Assembly: GCA_030538085.1 (NCBI GenBank)
Contig: JAUNUR010000015.1
Location: 1 to 57,104, forward strand
DNA length: 57,104 nucleotides
Source of the DNA: Pseudomonadota bacterium
GTDB taxonomy: Bacteria; Pseudomonadota; Gammaproteobacteria; Burkholderiales; Burkholderiaceae_C
Direction of reading: 5' to 3'
The translations under genes were made by a program, and so were the position numbers. Within the stretch, counting starts at the first letter, position 1. Each line of letters begins with the position of its first letter. Below, piece after piece: positions 46,201 to 54,135 of the stretch. The notes under the pieces are model-generated. The model searched no databases and had not been told where the DNA came from. It saw nothing but the letters and a program-made list of their open reading frames with translations.

Positions 46201-47406
46201 ATGAAACAAGTTCAAGACGCCTACATCGTCGCCGCCACCCGTACGCCCATCGGGCGCTCGCATCGGGGCTATTTCAAGAACACCCGGCCCGACGACCTGC
46301 TCGCGCACGTGCTGCGCGAGGCCGTCCGGCAGGCGCCGGGGCTCGACCCCGCCGCCATCGAGGACGTGATCGCCGGCTGCGCCATCCCCGAGGCGCAACA
46401 GGGCCTGAACGTGGCGCGCATTGGCGCCGTGCTGGCCGGCCTGCCCAAGAGCGTGGGTGGCATCACCGTCAACCGCTTCTGTGCCTCGGGCCTGTCGGCC
46501 GTCGCCATGGCCGCCGACCGCATCCGCGTGGGCGAGGCCGAGGTGATGGTCGCCGCTGGCGTGGAAAGCATGAGCCTGGTGCCGATGACCGGCAACTCGC
46601 CCAGCTTCTCGCCCGCCATGTTCACCGACACCGACAACGTCGACAACTACGGCATCGCCTACGGCATGGGCCTGACGGCCGAGAAAGTGGCGCAGCAGTG
46701 GAAGGTGAGCCGCGCCGAGCAAGACGCCTTCGCGCTTGAATCGCACCAGCGCGCGCTCAAGGCCATCGCCGCCGGCGAGTTCAAGGACGAGATCACGCCC
46801 GTCACCGTGACGGAACGCTCCGTCAACCTGAAGACCGCCGAAGTCACGCAAAAGCAGCGCACCGTCGACATCGACGAAGGCCCGCGCCCCGACACCAGCC
46901 TGGAAGGGCTGGCCAAGCTGCGCACCGTGTTCGCCGCGCGCGGCTCGGTGACGGCGGGCAACAGCTCGCAGACCAGCGATGGCGCGGGCGCGCTGATTCT
47001 TGCCAGCGAGGCGGCGGTGAAGTGCTTCGGCCTCACGCCGCTGGCGCGCTTCGTCAGCTACGCCAGCAAGGGCGTGCCGCCGCACATCATGGGCATCGGC
47101 CCCATCGAGGCGATTCCCGCCGCGCTGAAGTCCGCCGGCCTGACGCACGAGCAGATCGACTGGTTCGAGCTGAACGAGGCCTTCGCCGCGCAGTCGCTCG
47201 CCGTCATCAACACGCTGGGTCTGGACAAGACCAAGGTCAACCCCATGGGCGGCGCCATCGCCCTGGGCCACCCGCTGGGCGCCACCGGCGCCATCCGCTC
47301 GGCCACCGTGGTGCACGCACTGCGCCGCCACAAGCTCAAGTACGGCATGGTCACCATGTGCGTCGGCATGGGGCAGGGCGCGGCGGGCATCTTCGAGCGG
47401 GTGTGA
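46201..47406 (+). CDS. fadA: Acetyl-CoA acyltransferase (3-ketoacyl-CoA thiolase)
   Basis: Thiolytic cleavage step of beta-oxidation. The 401-residue protein contains the nucleophilic Cys in NRFCASGLSAVAMA near residue 95, NEAFAAQ, GGAIALGHPLGATGAI with the active-site His, and the final CVGMGQGAAGIFE with the second Cys. It is the normal partner of the FadN-type enzyme upstream and ends the compact part of the operon; a repeat follows before the next gene. Confidence 0.96.
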   Translation: MKQVQDAYIVAATRTPIGRSHRGYFKNTRPDDLLAHVLREAVRQAPGLDPAAIEDVIAGCAIPEAQQGLNVARIGAVLAGLPKSVGGITVNRFCASGLSAVAMAADRIRVGEAEVMVAAGVESMSLVPMTGNSPSFSPAMFTDTDNVDNYGIAYGMGLTAEKVAQQWKVSRAEQDAFALESHQRALKAIAAGEFKDEITPVTVTERSVNLKTAEVTQKQRTVDIDEGPRPDTSLEGLAKLRTVFAARGSVTAGNSSQTSDGAGALILASEAAVKCFGLTPLARFVSYASKGVPPHIMGIGPIEAIPAALKSAGLTHEQIDWFELNEAFAAQSLAVINTLGLDKTKVNPMGGAIALGHPLGATGAIRSATVVHALRRHKLKYGMVTMCVGMGQGAAGIFERV

Positions 47407-47472
47407 CCGCTGCATGACGCGCCTGACGGCGCATGATCTCGGCCTGCGGCCATCGATGATGGCCGCTGCGCG

Positions 47473-47528
47473 CCATGACCTGAACGGGGTCATTCCGTCA
47501 TCGAAGCGAAGCGAGGTCATTCCGTCAT
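47473..47528 (+). repeat. Composite repeat, copy C (tandem GGTCATTCCGTCAT)
   Basis: Two exact copies of GGTCATTCCGTCAT (47488-47501, 47515-47528) are separated by 13 nt (CGAAGCGAAGCGA). The unit is the same as in copy B. It runs into the first possible start codon of the next gene. Confidence 0.7.
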
Positions 47529-47547
47529 GTCCGGGACATTCGGCCCG

Positions 47548-48435
47548 ATGACCGAGCTGCATCTGCACACCCCACGCGGCGGCCACGTGGCCGCGCGCGT
47601 GTTCGAGCCACCCGCTGGCGTGCCGCCCGTGCTGCAGGCCGTCATCGGCCCTGCCGTGGGCGTGCCGCAGCGCTACTACGCCGACTTCGCCGCCTGGCTG
47701 GCAACGCAGGGCGTGCGCGTGCTCACGTTCGACTACCGGGGCCATGCCGAATCGCTGGCCTTGCTGCGAACGCGGCGCGTGCGCCATGTCGATGCCACGC
47801 TGCACGACTGGCGCGCCGACTACGAAGCGGCCACGCTGCACCTGCACCAGGTGGCGCCCGAGTTGCCGCTGCGGCTGATCGGCCACAGCCTGGGCGCGCA
47901 ACTGCCCGGGCTGTTTGAGCGTACCGATCACATCAGCGGCCTGCTGGCCGTGGCCGCTGGCAGCGGCTACTGGCGCCAGAACGCGCCGAAGCTGCGCAAG
48001 CGTGCCTTGCTCATGTGGCACGGCCTGGTGCCCGTGCTCACGCCGCTGTTCGGCTACTTTCCTGGCAAGCGCCTGGGCGCGGTGGGCGATCTGCCGGCGG
48101 GCGTGATCCGCCAGTGGCGCCGCTGGTGCCTGCACCCGCGCTACAGCGGGGCCGAGGGCGAGCACGCGCTGGCCCGCTACGCGGCGGTGCGCTTTCCCAT
48201 CCTGGCGCTGTCCATCACCGACGACGAGATGATGACCTTGGAGAGTACGCAAAGCCTGCTGTCGATGTACGCCCAGGCACCCCACCAGCTAGAGCGCGTG
48301 GCGCCCGCCGACCATGGCCTGACGCGCATCGGCCACCTGGGCTGGTTCCACCGCCGCCACCAGCCCGACCTGTGGCCGCACGCGCTGCAGGCCCTGCGCG
48401 ACTTGCCGCAGCGCGTGGCGCAGGCGCCAGCGTGA
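47548..48435 (+). CDS. Alpha/beta hydrolase
   Basis: Cytoplasmic serine hydrolase of unknown substrate. From ATG 47548 the product has 295 residues; the nucleophile elbow is GHSLGAQ near residue 118, preceded by VLTFDYRGHAES, and the catalytic His is likely in ADHGLTRIGHLGWFH near residue 265. There is no signal peptide. An in-frame ATG at 47527 exists but lies in a repeat unit, so the inner start is preferred; neither has a Shine-Dalgarno sequence. Co-directional with the beta-oxidation genes, probably acting on esters or thioesters. Confidence 0.85.
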   Translation: MTELHLHTPRGGHVAARVFEPPAGVPPVLQAVIGPAVGVPQRYYADFAAWLATQGVRVLTFDYRGHAESLALLRTRRVRHVDATLHDWRADYEAATLHLHQVAPELPLRLIGHSLGAQLPGLFERTDHISGLLAVAAGSGYWRQNAPKLRKRALLMWHGLVPVLTPLFGYFPGKRLGAVGDLPAGVIRQWRRWCLHPRYSGAEGEHALARYAAVRFPILALSITDDEMMTLESTQSLLSMYAQAPHQLERVAPADHGLTRIGHLGWFHRRHQPDLWPHALQALRDLPQRVAQAPA

Positions 48436-48458
48436 CAAGGGCGCACCGCGCCGCATGC

Positions 48459-48464
48459 TAACTT
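48459..48464 (+). promoter_or_regulatory. Candidate leaderless -10 (TAACTT) of the thioesterase gene
   Basis: TAACTT, then TCCGCCC, then ATG at 48472. The spacer is nearly the same as at pyrF (CCGCCCC). No ribosome-binding site is visible. Confidence 0.45.
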
Positions 48465-48471
48465 TCCGCCC

Positions 48472-49341
48472 ATGACACGCCCCAAGCTGCTTGTGACCCA
48501 CCCGTTCGACGAAGCCGTCGCGCTCGTGCCCGTGCCTGCCAACGCGCAGGAGCACGGGCGCGAATCGCCGCGCCAGTTCGAAGGGCGCCCGCATGCGGCC
48601 TACGCCAACATGGTGGGGCCGTTTGGTGGCGTCACCGCCGCGCAGGCGCTGCAGGCGGTGCTGCTGCACCCCGAGCGGCTGGGCGAGCCGGTGGCGCTCA
48701 CCATCAACTTCACCGCCGCGCTGGCCGATGCGCCGTTCCGCGTCGAGGCGCATCCGGTGCGCACCAACCGCTCCACCCAGCACTGGACGGTCACCCTGTG
48801 GCAGACCGATGCCGAGGGCGTCGATTCGGTCATGCTCACCGCCACCGCCGTCACCGCCGTGCGGCGCGACACGTGGAGTGCCGTCGACGCCCCCATGCCC
48901 GACGTGGCGGCGCCCACCGAGGTGGCGCGGGCGCCCTTCACCGACCGCGTGGCCTGGGTGGGCCGCTACGACATGCGGCCGGTGGTGGGTGCCATCCCGC
49001 AGCACTGGGACGGCAGCGAGGCCGACAGCCTGACCCGCCTGTGGCTGCGCGACGATCCGCCGCGCCCGCTCGACTACCTGAGCCTCACGGCGCTGGCCGA
49101 TGCTTTCTTCCCGCGCATCTGGCGCCGCCGCGCGCGCATGACGCCCATCGGCACCGTGTCGATGACGGTGTACTTCCACGCCAGCGCCGCCGAGCTGGCC
49201 GCCACCGGCGAGGGCTATCTGCTGGGCCAGGCCCGCGCGCAGTCGTTCTTCAACGGCTACTTCGACCAGAGCGCCGAGCTGTGGAACGAAGCCGGGCACC
49301 TGCTGGCGACCACGCACCAGATCGTCTATTACAAAGAGTGA
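48472..49341 (+). CDS. Acyl-CoA thioesterase, double-hotdog (TesB-like) family
   Basis: Predicted hydrolase of acyl-CoA. The 289-residue protein has two hotdog halves; the first contains PHAAYANMVGPFGGVTAAQA and EPVALTINFTAALADAP, the second TPIGTVSMTVYFHASAAELA and ARAQSFFNGYFDQSAELWNE. It lacks a signal peptide. The preceding gene ends 36 bp upstream, yet the TANNNT hexamer and absence of a Shine-Dalgarno sequence suggest its own leaderless transcript. Context suggests a role in fatty-acid catabolism. Confidence 0.87.
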   Translation: MTRPKLLVTHPFDEAVALVPVPANAQEHGRESPRQFEGRPHAAYANMVGPFGGVTAAQALQAVLLHPERLGEPVALTINFTAALADAPFRVEAHPVRTNRSTQHWTVTLWQTDAEGVDSVMLTATAVTAVRRDTWSAVDAPMPDVAAPTEVARAPFTDRVAWVGRYDMRPVVGAIPQHWDGSEADSLTRLWLRDDPPRPLDYLSLTALADAFFPRIWRRRARMTPIGTVSMTVYFHASAAELAATGEGYLLGQARAQSFFNGYFDQSAELWNEAGHLLATTHQIVYYKE

Positions 49342-49344
49342 ACA

Positions 49345-49455
49345 CCCCCCTGAGTCGCTTCGCGCCTTCCCCCTTTTCCTGCGGGACGAGGGACAACGCC
49401 AGTGTTCGGTACAAGCCCGAGCACGGCGTTCGATGGCACGGCCTGCTTTGCGGCC
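49345..49455 (+). repeat. Structured hairpin element, copy 2
   Basis: CCCCTGAGTCGCTTCGCGCC, a C-rich tract, GGGACAACGCC, then the hairpin AACGCC, bulged A, GTGTTCGG, loop, CCGAGCAC, GGCGTT (49395-49430), ending in CGGCCTGCTTTGCGGCC. Relative to copy 1 the stem bases change in pairs (A-T to G-C in the outer stem; one G-T wobble in the inner stem) and the unpaired A is kept. It lies in the leader of the enoyl-CoA hydratase gene. Confidence 0.75.
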
Positions 49456-49489
49456 ACCCGATTCTCTGAACCACAGGAAGCAACCCGCC

Positions 49490-50254
49490 ATGACCGAAAT
49501 CCTCCAGCATCACGACGCCGGCGTCCTGACGCTCACCTTCAACCGCGTGGAACGCAAGAACTCCATCAACGTCGCCATGTACGACGCACTGGCCACCGCC
49601 ATCGAGCAGGCAGCCGGCGATGCCGCCACGCGCGTGGTCGTGATCCAGGGGCACGAGGCGGTGTTTTCCGCCGGCAACGACATCGAGGACTTTCTGAAGA
49701 ACAAGCCGCAGGGCATGGATTCGCCCGTGTTCCGCTTCCTGCGCGGCATTGCGACGTTCCCCAAGCCGCTGATCGCCGCCGTCTGCGGCCCAGCCGTGGG
49801 CATTGGCACCACGCTGCTGTTTCACTGCGACCTGGTCTACGCGGGTGACAACGCGGCGTTCTCGATGCCTTTCGTCAACCTGGGTCTGTGCCCCGAGGCG
49901 GCCAGCAGCCTGCTGGTGCCGCAGATGCTGGGCCACCACCGCGCGGCCGAGGCCTTGCTGCTGGGCGAGCCCTTCATGGCCGAGACGGCGCTGGAGGTGG
50001 GCCTGGTCAACCGCGTGCTGCCGCCGACCGAATGCAACGCCTACACCGCCGAGCAGGCGCGCAAACTGGCCGCCAAGCCCTTGGGCAGCCTGATGACCAC
50101 CAAGCGGCTGATGAAGGGCGAGCAGCAAGCCGCCGTGTTGACGCGCATCAACGACGAGGCCATTCATTTCGCCCGCATGCTGGGCGAACCCGCCGCCCGC
50201 GAAGCCATGACCGCGTTCATGGAGAAACGAAAGCCAGACTTCAGCAAGTGCTGA
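49490..50254 (+). CDS. Enoyl-CoA hydratase/isomerase family protein
   Basis: Single-domain crotonase of 254 residues. Motifs are VLTLTFNRVERKNSIN, the oxyanion-hole FSAGNDIEDFLKN, AAVCGPAVGIGTTLLFHCDL, and the catalytic region MPFVNLGLCPEAASSLLVPQ with one Glu. The second catalytic Glu of classical hydratases is not evident, so an isomerase is possible. CAGGAAG lies 8 nt before the ATG. It is preceded by a structured repeat and followed 19 bp later by a hotdog thioesterase gene. Confidence 0.92.
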   Translation: MTEILQHHDAGVLTLTFNRVERKNSINVAMYDALATAIEQAAGDAATRVVVIQGHEAVFSAGNDIEDFLKNKPQGMDSPVFRFLRGIATFPKPLIAAVCGPAVGIGTTLLFHCDLVYAGDNAAFSMPFVNLGLCPEAASSLLVPQMLGHHRAAEALLLGEPFMAETALEVGLVNRVLPPTECNAYTAEQARKLAAKPLGSLMTTKRLMKGEQQAAVLTRINDEAIHFARMLGEPAAREAMTAFMEKRKPDFSKC

Positions 50255-50273
50255 AAGCGGTTCACGCCACCGC

Positions 50274-50759
50274 ATGACCAAGCACGCACCCGCCCCACTA
50301 CCCCCGTTCGAGCCCGAGTTCATCGCCGGGCTGCGCGAGGTGTTCGAACGGCTCATCCCTTTCAACCGCCTGCTTGGCCTGCAGTTGATGGAGATCGAGG
50401 CCGATCACGTGACGGGCCGTGTCGACATGCGTCCCGAGCTGATCGGTCACTACAGCTACCAGCGGCTGCACGGCGGCGTGATCAGCGCCACGCTGGACGC
50501 CATGGGTGGCGTGGCGGTGATGGCCGCCATCGGCGCGCGCCACATGGACGAGCCGCCCGCGCGGCGGCTGGAGCGCTTCATCAAGCTCGGCACCATCGAC
50601 CTGCGCATCGACTACCTGCGGCCCGGCCTGGGTGATCACTTCATCGCACGGGCCGAGGTGATGCGCCTGGGTTCGCGCGTGGCCAGCACGCGCATGGAGT
50701 TCCGCGATGCGCAAGGCAAGCTGGTGTCCACCGGCAGCGCGGCCTACATCGTGTCGTGA
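50274..50759 (+). CDS. Hotdog-fold thioesterase (YiiD_C/PaaI-like)
   Basis: Predicted acyl-CoA thioesterase of 161 residues. The hotdog core is MEIEADHVTGRVDMRPELIG, the conserved LHGGVISATLDAMGGVAVMA with the catalytic acidic residue, and IDLRIDYLRPGLGDHFIARA. There is no signal peptide. Close spacing to the hydratase gene indicates cotranscription. A near-identical copy of the composite repeat follows the stop. Confidence 0.9.
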   Translation: MTKHAPAPLPPFEPEFIAGLREVFERLIPFNRLLGLQLMEIEADHVTGRVDMRPELIGHYSYQRLHGGVISATLDAMGGVAVMAAIGARHMDEPPARRLERFIKLGTIDLRIDYLRPGLGDHFIARAEVMRLGSRVASTRMEFRDAQGKLVSTGSAAYIVS

Positions 50760-50789
50760 GCGACAGAGTGCTGTTGATGCCGTCTTTGC

Positions 50790-50893
50790 CGTTCAGGACG
50801 ATGACGAATGACCGCGGCTGGCGCCGCATGACAAATGACGAATGCGCCATTTGTCATTGAAGCGCAGCGAAGTCATTCGTGATTTGTCATTTC
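50790..50893 (-). repeat. Composite inverted repeat, copy D (nearly identical to copy A)
   Basis: Reverse complement of copy A with two substitutions over about 90 bp and a 6-7 nt insertion near one end. Contains the same CGTCATTTGTCAT and GGTCATTCGTCAT units and the GCGGCGCCAGCCGC core. It lies between the convergent hotdog thioesterase and aminotransferase genes. Confidence 0.85.
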
Positions 50894-50920
50894 TAAAGCC
50901 AATGCGCAGGAGTTGTCAGC

Positions 50921-52042
50921 TCACGCCGCGCGTACCTGCGCATGCGCCCACTCGATCCATGGCATCAGCGCGCGTACATCGTCGGGCTCTACCGTGGCCC
51001 CGCACCAGATGCGCAGGCCGGGCGGCGCGTCCTTGTAGGCGCCAATGTCGTAGGCCACGCCTTCGGCCTCCAGCAGCTGCGCGATGCGCTTGACCTGCTC
51101 GGGCGGCAGGTCGAGCGTCAGGCACACGCTGGTGCACGAGCGCGTGTCCTCGCGCTGCGCGAGGAAATGCATCCACGGGTGCGTGGCGACGAAGTCCTCG
51201 ATCACCTTCAGGCTGGCCTCGCTGCGGGCCTTGAGGCCCGGCACGCCGCCCTGGGCGTCGGCCCAGGCCAGTGCGTCCAGGTAGTCGGCCACGCACAGCA
51301 TGCTGGGCGTGTTGATCGTGTCGCCGTGGAAGATGCCTTCAATCAGCTTGCCGCCCGAGGTCAGACGGAAAATCTTGGGCAGCGGCCAGGGCGGGGCGTA
51401 GCTTTCCAGCCGCTGCACGGCGCGCGGGCTCAGCACCAGCATGCCGTGCGCGCCCTCGCCGCCCAGCGCCTTCTGCCAGCTGAAGGTGGTCACGTCCAGC
51501 TTGTGCCAGGGCAGGTCCATGCTGAAGGCGGCGCTGGTGGCGTCGCAGATGGTCAGGCCCTGGCGGTCGTCGGCGATCCAGTCGGCATGCGGCACGCGCA
51601 CGCCGCTGGTGGTGCCGTTCCAGGTGAACACGATGTCGCGCGCCGCGTCCACTTGCGACAGATCGGGCAGCTCGCCATACGGCGCCTTGAACACGCGCAC
51701 GTCGGCCAGCTTGAGCTGGTTCACGATGTCGTTCACCCAGGTCAGGCCGAAGGTTTCCCACGCCAGCACATCGACGCCGCGCGCGCCCAGCAGGCTCCAC
51801 AGCGCCATCTCCACCGCACCGGTGTCCGACGCCGGCACGATGCCCACGCGGTAGCCCGCCGGCAGGCCGAGGATGCGCGCGGTTTCGCTGCAGGCCTTGC
51901 CCAGCAGTTCCTTGCCCAGCGCCGAGCGGTGCGAGCGGCCCAGCGCGCGCAGATCGAGTTGCGACACGTCGTAGCCCGGCCGCTTGGCGCAGGGGCCGGA
52001 GGAAAAGTGGGGGCTGCGGGGGCGAGCGTCGGGCTTTTGCAT
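50921..52042 (-). CDS. Phosphoserine transaminase-like aminotransferase (SerC family, non-E. coli type)
   Basis: PLP-dependent class V aminotransferase; the likely reaction is 3-phosphohydroxypyruvate to phosphoserine. The 373 residues start [25 protein letters not shown]-like, the pattern of the alpha-proteobacterial/Methanosarcina SerC group. They contain [30 protein letters not shown] and the PLP-lysine region [16 protein letters not shown]. It differs from E. coli-type SerC. The ATG at 52042 is chosen over one at 52069. Divergent from pyrF. Confidence 0.88.
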   Translation of the reverse strand: MQKPDARPRSPHFSSGPCAKRPGYDVSQLDLRALGRSHRSALGKELLGKACSETARILGLPAGYRVGIVPASDTGAVEMALWSLLGARGVDVLAWETFGLTWVNDIVNQLKLADVRVFKAPYGELPDLSQVDAARDIVFTWNGTTSGVRVPHADWIADDRQGLTICDATSAAFSMDLPWHKLDVTTFSWQKALGGEGAHGMLVLSPRAVQRLESYAPPWPLPKIFRLTSGGKLIEGIFHGDTINTPSMLCVADYLDALAWADAQGGVPGLKARSEASLKVIEDFVATHPWMHFLAQREDTRSCTSVCLTLDLPPEQVKRIAQLLEAEGVAYDIGAYKDAPPGLRIWCGATVEPDDVRALMPWIEWAHAQVRAA

Positions 52043-52091
52043 GTTGGGCTGACAAGAATGGCCGCGCACGGGCGCGCGAAGCCATCGATTC

Positions 52092-52097
52092 TAGAAT
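52092..52097 (+). promoter_or_regulatory. Candidate leaderless -10 (TAGAAT) of pyrF
   Basis: TAGAAT, 7 nt (CCGCCCC), ATG. No Shine-Dalgarno sequence between; transcription would begin next to the start codon. Confidence 0.5.
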
Positions 52098-52104
52098 CCG
52101 CCCC

Positions 52105-52929
52105 ATGACCTTCATCGACCAGCTGCGCGAAGCCGAAACCCTCAACCAGTCGATGCTCTGCGTGGGGCTGGACCCCGAGCCCAGCCGCTTTCCCACCGGC
52201 ATCACGCGCGATGCCGAGGGCATTCATGATTTTTGCGTGCGCATCGTCGAGGCCACGGCCGATCTGGTGATCGCCTTCAAGCCGCAGATCGCCTACTTCG
52301 CCGCGCACCGCGCCGAAGCGCAGCTGGAGCGACTGATCGCCCGCATGCGCGAGGTGGCGCCCAAGGTGCCCGTGATCCTCGACGCCAAGCGCGGCGACAT
52401 CGGCAGCACCGCCGAGCAGTACGCCAAGGAAGCCTTCGAGCGCTACGGCGCCGACGCGGTGACGCTGTCGCCCTTCATGGGCTTCGACTCGGTCGAGCCG
52501 TATCTGAAATACAAGGGCAAGGGCGCCTTTTTGCTGTGCCGCACGTCGAACCCGGGCGGTGATGATTTGCAGAACCAACGCCTCGCGTCGGTCGAAGATC
52601 AGCCCTTGCTGTACGAACACGTGGCCAAGCTGGCGCAAGGGCCGTGGAACCTGAACGGCCAGCTTGGCTTGGTGGTGGGCGCCACCTACCCGCAGGAGAT
52701 CGAGCGCGTGCGCGCGCTGGCGCCGACGCTGCCGCTGCTGATTCCCGGCGTGGGCGCACAGGGCGGCGATGCGGTGGCCACGGTGCGGGCCGGCTGGCGC
52801 CCGGATGGGCCGATCATCGTCAACAGCTCGCGCGCCATCCTGTATGCCAGCAGCGGCACCGACTTCGCCGATGCCGCGCGCGCCGCGGCGCGGGCCACGC
52901 GCGATGCGCTGAATGCGGCGCGGGGCTAA
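52105..52929 (+). CDS. pyrF: Orotidine 5'-phosphate decarboxylase
   Basis: Last step of UMP synthesis. The 274-residue protein belongs to the longer type 2 group: [13 protein letters not shown] at the start, FKPQIAYF, the catalytic [36 protein letters not shown] and the phosphate-binding [11 protein letters not shown]. It is monocistronic, divergent from the aminotransferase gene with 62 bp between, and probably leaderless. A REP-like element follows. Confidence 0.96.
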   Translation: MTFIDQLREAETLNQSMLCVGLDPEPSRFPTGITRDAEGIHDFCVRIVEATADLVIAFKPQIAYFAAHRAEAQLERLIARMREVAPKVPVILDAKRGDIGSTAEQYAKEAFERYGADAVTLSPFMGFDSVEPYLKYKGKGAFLLCRTSNPGGDDLQNQRLASVEDQPLLYEHVAKLAQGPWNLNGQLGLVVGATYPQEIERVRALAPTLPLLIPGVGAQGGDAVATVRAGWRPDGPIIVNSSRAILYASSGTDFADAARAAARATRDALNAARG

Positions 52930-52995
52930 AGCGTGATCAGGCCTGGCGCCGCCGCAGGCCGCGATAAGGCGCATCTGGCCCACATGATCGCTCCA

Positions 52996-53018
52996 TCGCG
53001 GGCAAGCCCGCTCCCACC
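52996..53018 (+). repeat. REP-like element
   Basis: TCGCGGGCAAGCCCGCTCCC with the hairpin GCGGGC-AA-GCCCGC (52998-53011) followed by ACCA. It resembles the common Pseudomonas REP core. Only one copy is seen in the window, between pyrF and the M48 protease gene. Confidence 0.55.
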
Positions 53019-53051
53019 AATACCAACTCAGCCTATTCGCTGCATGGCGTC

Positions 53052-53064
53052 ATGACGAAATGAC
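53052..53064 (+). repeat. Single ATGACGAAATGAC unit (family of the composite repeat)
   Basis: An isolated unit of the kind that builds copies A-D, without the rest of the element, in the gap after pyrF. Confidence 0.4.
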
Positions 53065-53124
53065 ACCGGTGATGCGCGAACTGTCTCGCACGCGAGTGGC
53101 TGTCTTTTTGAACGCCAAACAGTA

Positions 53125-53943
53125 TCAGCGCCGTGTCCGCGCCTGCTCGTACAACGGCAGCACGCGCGGCATGGCGTTTTGCAGTGCGTTCATGCGGTCG
53201 CTCGACTGGGGGTGGGTGGACAGAAAACCCGGACCGCCGCCACCGCCTTGCTTGGACATCTTCTGCCACAGCGTGATGGCGGCGCGCGGGTCGTAACCGG
53301 CACGCGCCACCAACTCCAGGCCGTACAGGTCGGCCTCGCTTTCCATGCGGCGCGAGAAGGGCAGGTCCAGCGCCAGCTGCTTGCCCAGGCCGGCCATCTG
53401 CACCGCGCCCTGGCCCGCGCCCAGCAAGGCGCCGCCAATGGCGATGGCCATGTCGCCGGCGGCGCTTTGCGAGATTTTCTCGCGCGTGTGCTCGCGCAGC
53501 GCATGCGCCATCTCGTGGCCCATCACGGCGGCGACCTCGTCGTCGGTCAGTTGCAGCTTGCGCAGCAGGCCGGTGTAGAACGTGATCTTGCCGCCGGCCA
53601 TGACGTGGGCGTTGACGGTGTCCTCGTTGATCAGCACCAGTTGCCACGGCCAGCGCGCGGCGTCGGGGCGGAAGGCGGTCACGTGCGGCACGATGCGCTG
53701 CATCACCTGCTGCACGCGGTTGAACTCGGCGCCGCTGGTCACCAACTGACCCTTGGCACGCGCCTCGTTGTTCTGTTGCTGGTAATACTGCAGCGACTGC
53801 TGCATCACCTCCTCGGGCGACACCAGCAGCAGTTGCGAGCGGCCCTGGCCGCCGGTGGCGACACTGCCGGTGGTGGTGCTGGCGCAGCCGGCGGCCAGCA
53901 CGGCGGCAAGGGCGAAGGTGGCGAGGCGGTGGGCATGCTTCAC
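53125..53943 (-). CDS. M48 family metalloprotease, lipoprotein (BepA/YcaL-like)
   Basis: Zinc protease of the cell envelope, probably in outer-membrane protein quality control. From GTG 53943 (AGGAG upstream) the 272-residue precursor has the lipobox LAAGC, then AFRPDAARWPWQLVLINEDT, AGGKITFYTGLLR, the HExxH motif MGHEMAHALREHTREK near residue 145, and SEADLYGLELVARAGYDP with the third zinc ligand. There is no TPR domain, so it is YcaL/LoiP-like rather than full BepA. It lies downstream of, but 192 bp away from, the sulfur operon. Confidence 0.92.
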   Translation of the reverse strand: MKHAHRLATFALAAVLAAGCASTTTGSVATGGQGRSQLLLVSPEEVMQQSLQYYQQQNNEARAKGQLVTSGAEFNRVQQVMQRIVPHVTAFRPDAARWPWQLVLINEDTVNAHVMAGGKITFYTGLLRKLQLTDDEVAAVMGHEMAHALREHTREKISQSAAGDMAIAIGGALLGAGQGAVQMAGLGKQLALDLPFSRRMESEADLYGLELVARAGYDPRAAITLWQKMSKQGGGGGPGFLSTHPQSSDRMNALQNAMPRVLPLYEQARTRR

Positions 53944-54091
53944 GGTGCGCTCCTGTGGATGGAATGGGCGCCAGCGCGACCATGCGCGCCAGCGCGGCAT
54001 CAGGTTAGCGTGATTTTGCGCCCAGGACGGCCCAGCCGGTGTCGGACGGTGCCGTCAACGCGGCCTGCCGTGCAGTTCGTCACTTAGAGCT

Positions 54092-54130
54092 TGTTCAATG
54101 TCTCCTCGCGGGTGCCCGAGACATTGAACA
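54092..54130. repeat. 13-bp perfect inverted repeat after the sulfur operon
   Basis: TGTTCAATGTCTC (54092-54104) and GAGACATTGAACA (54118-54130) with a 13-nt loop; flanking AGAG and CTCT extend the symmetry. It may terminate the operon on the minus strand, although no T-run follows. Confidence 0.55.
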
Positions 54131-54135
54131 GACTC

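Noticed and set aside
45625-48285. Minus-strand open frame of 886 codons opposite the beta-oxidation genes
   Set aside because: It is the antisense shadow of the FadN, lipoprotein, thiolase and hydrolase genes; composition is His/Gly/Ala/Arg-rich without domains. Similar shadows (26-1210, 3007-4290, 11828-13597, 40796-42532) were rejected for the same reason.
54092-54130. Insertion-sequence end
   Set aside because: The perfect 13-bp inverted repeat has only a 13-nt loop and no transposase or duplicated target, so a stem-loop downstream of the operon is the simpler reading.
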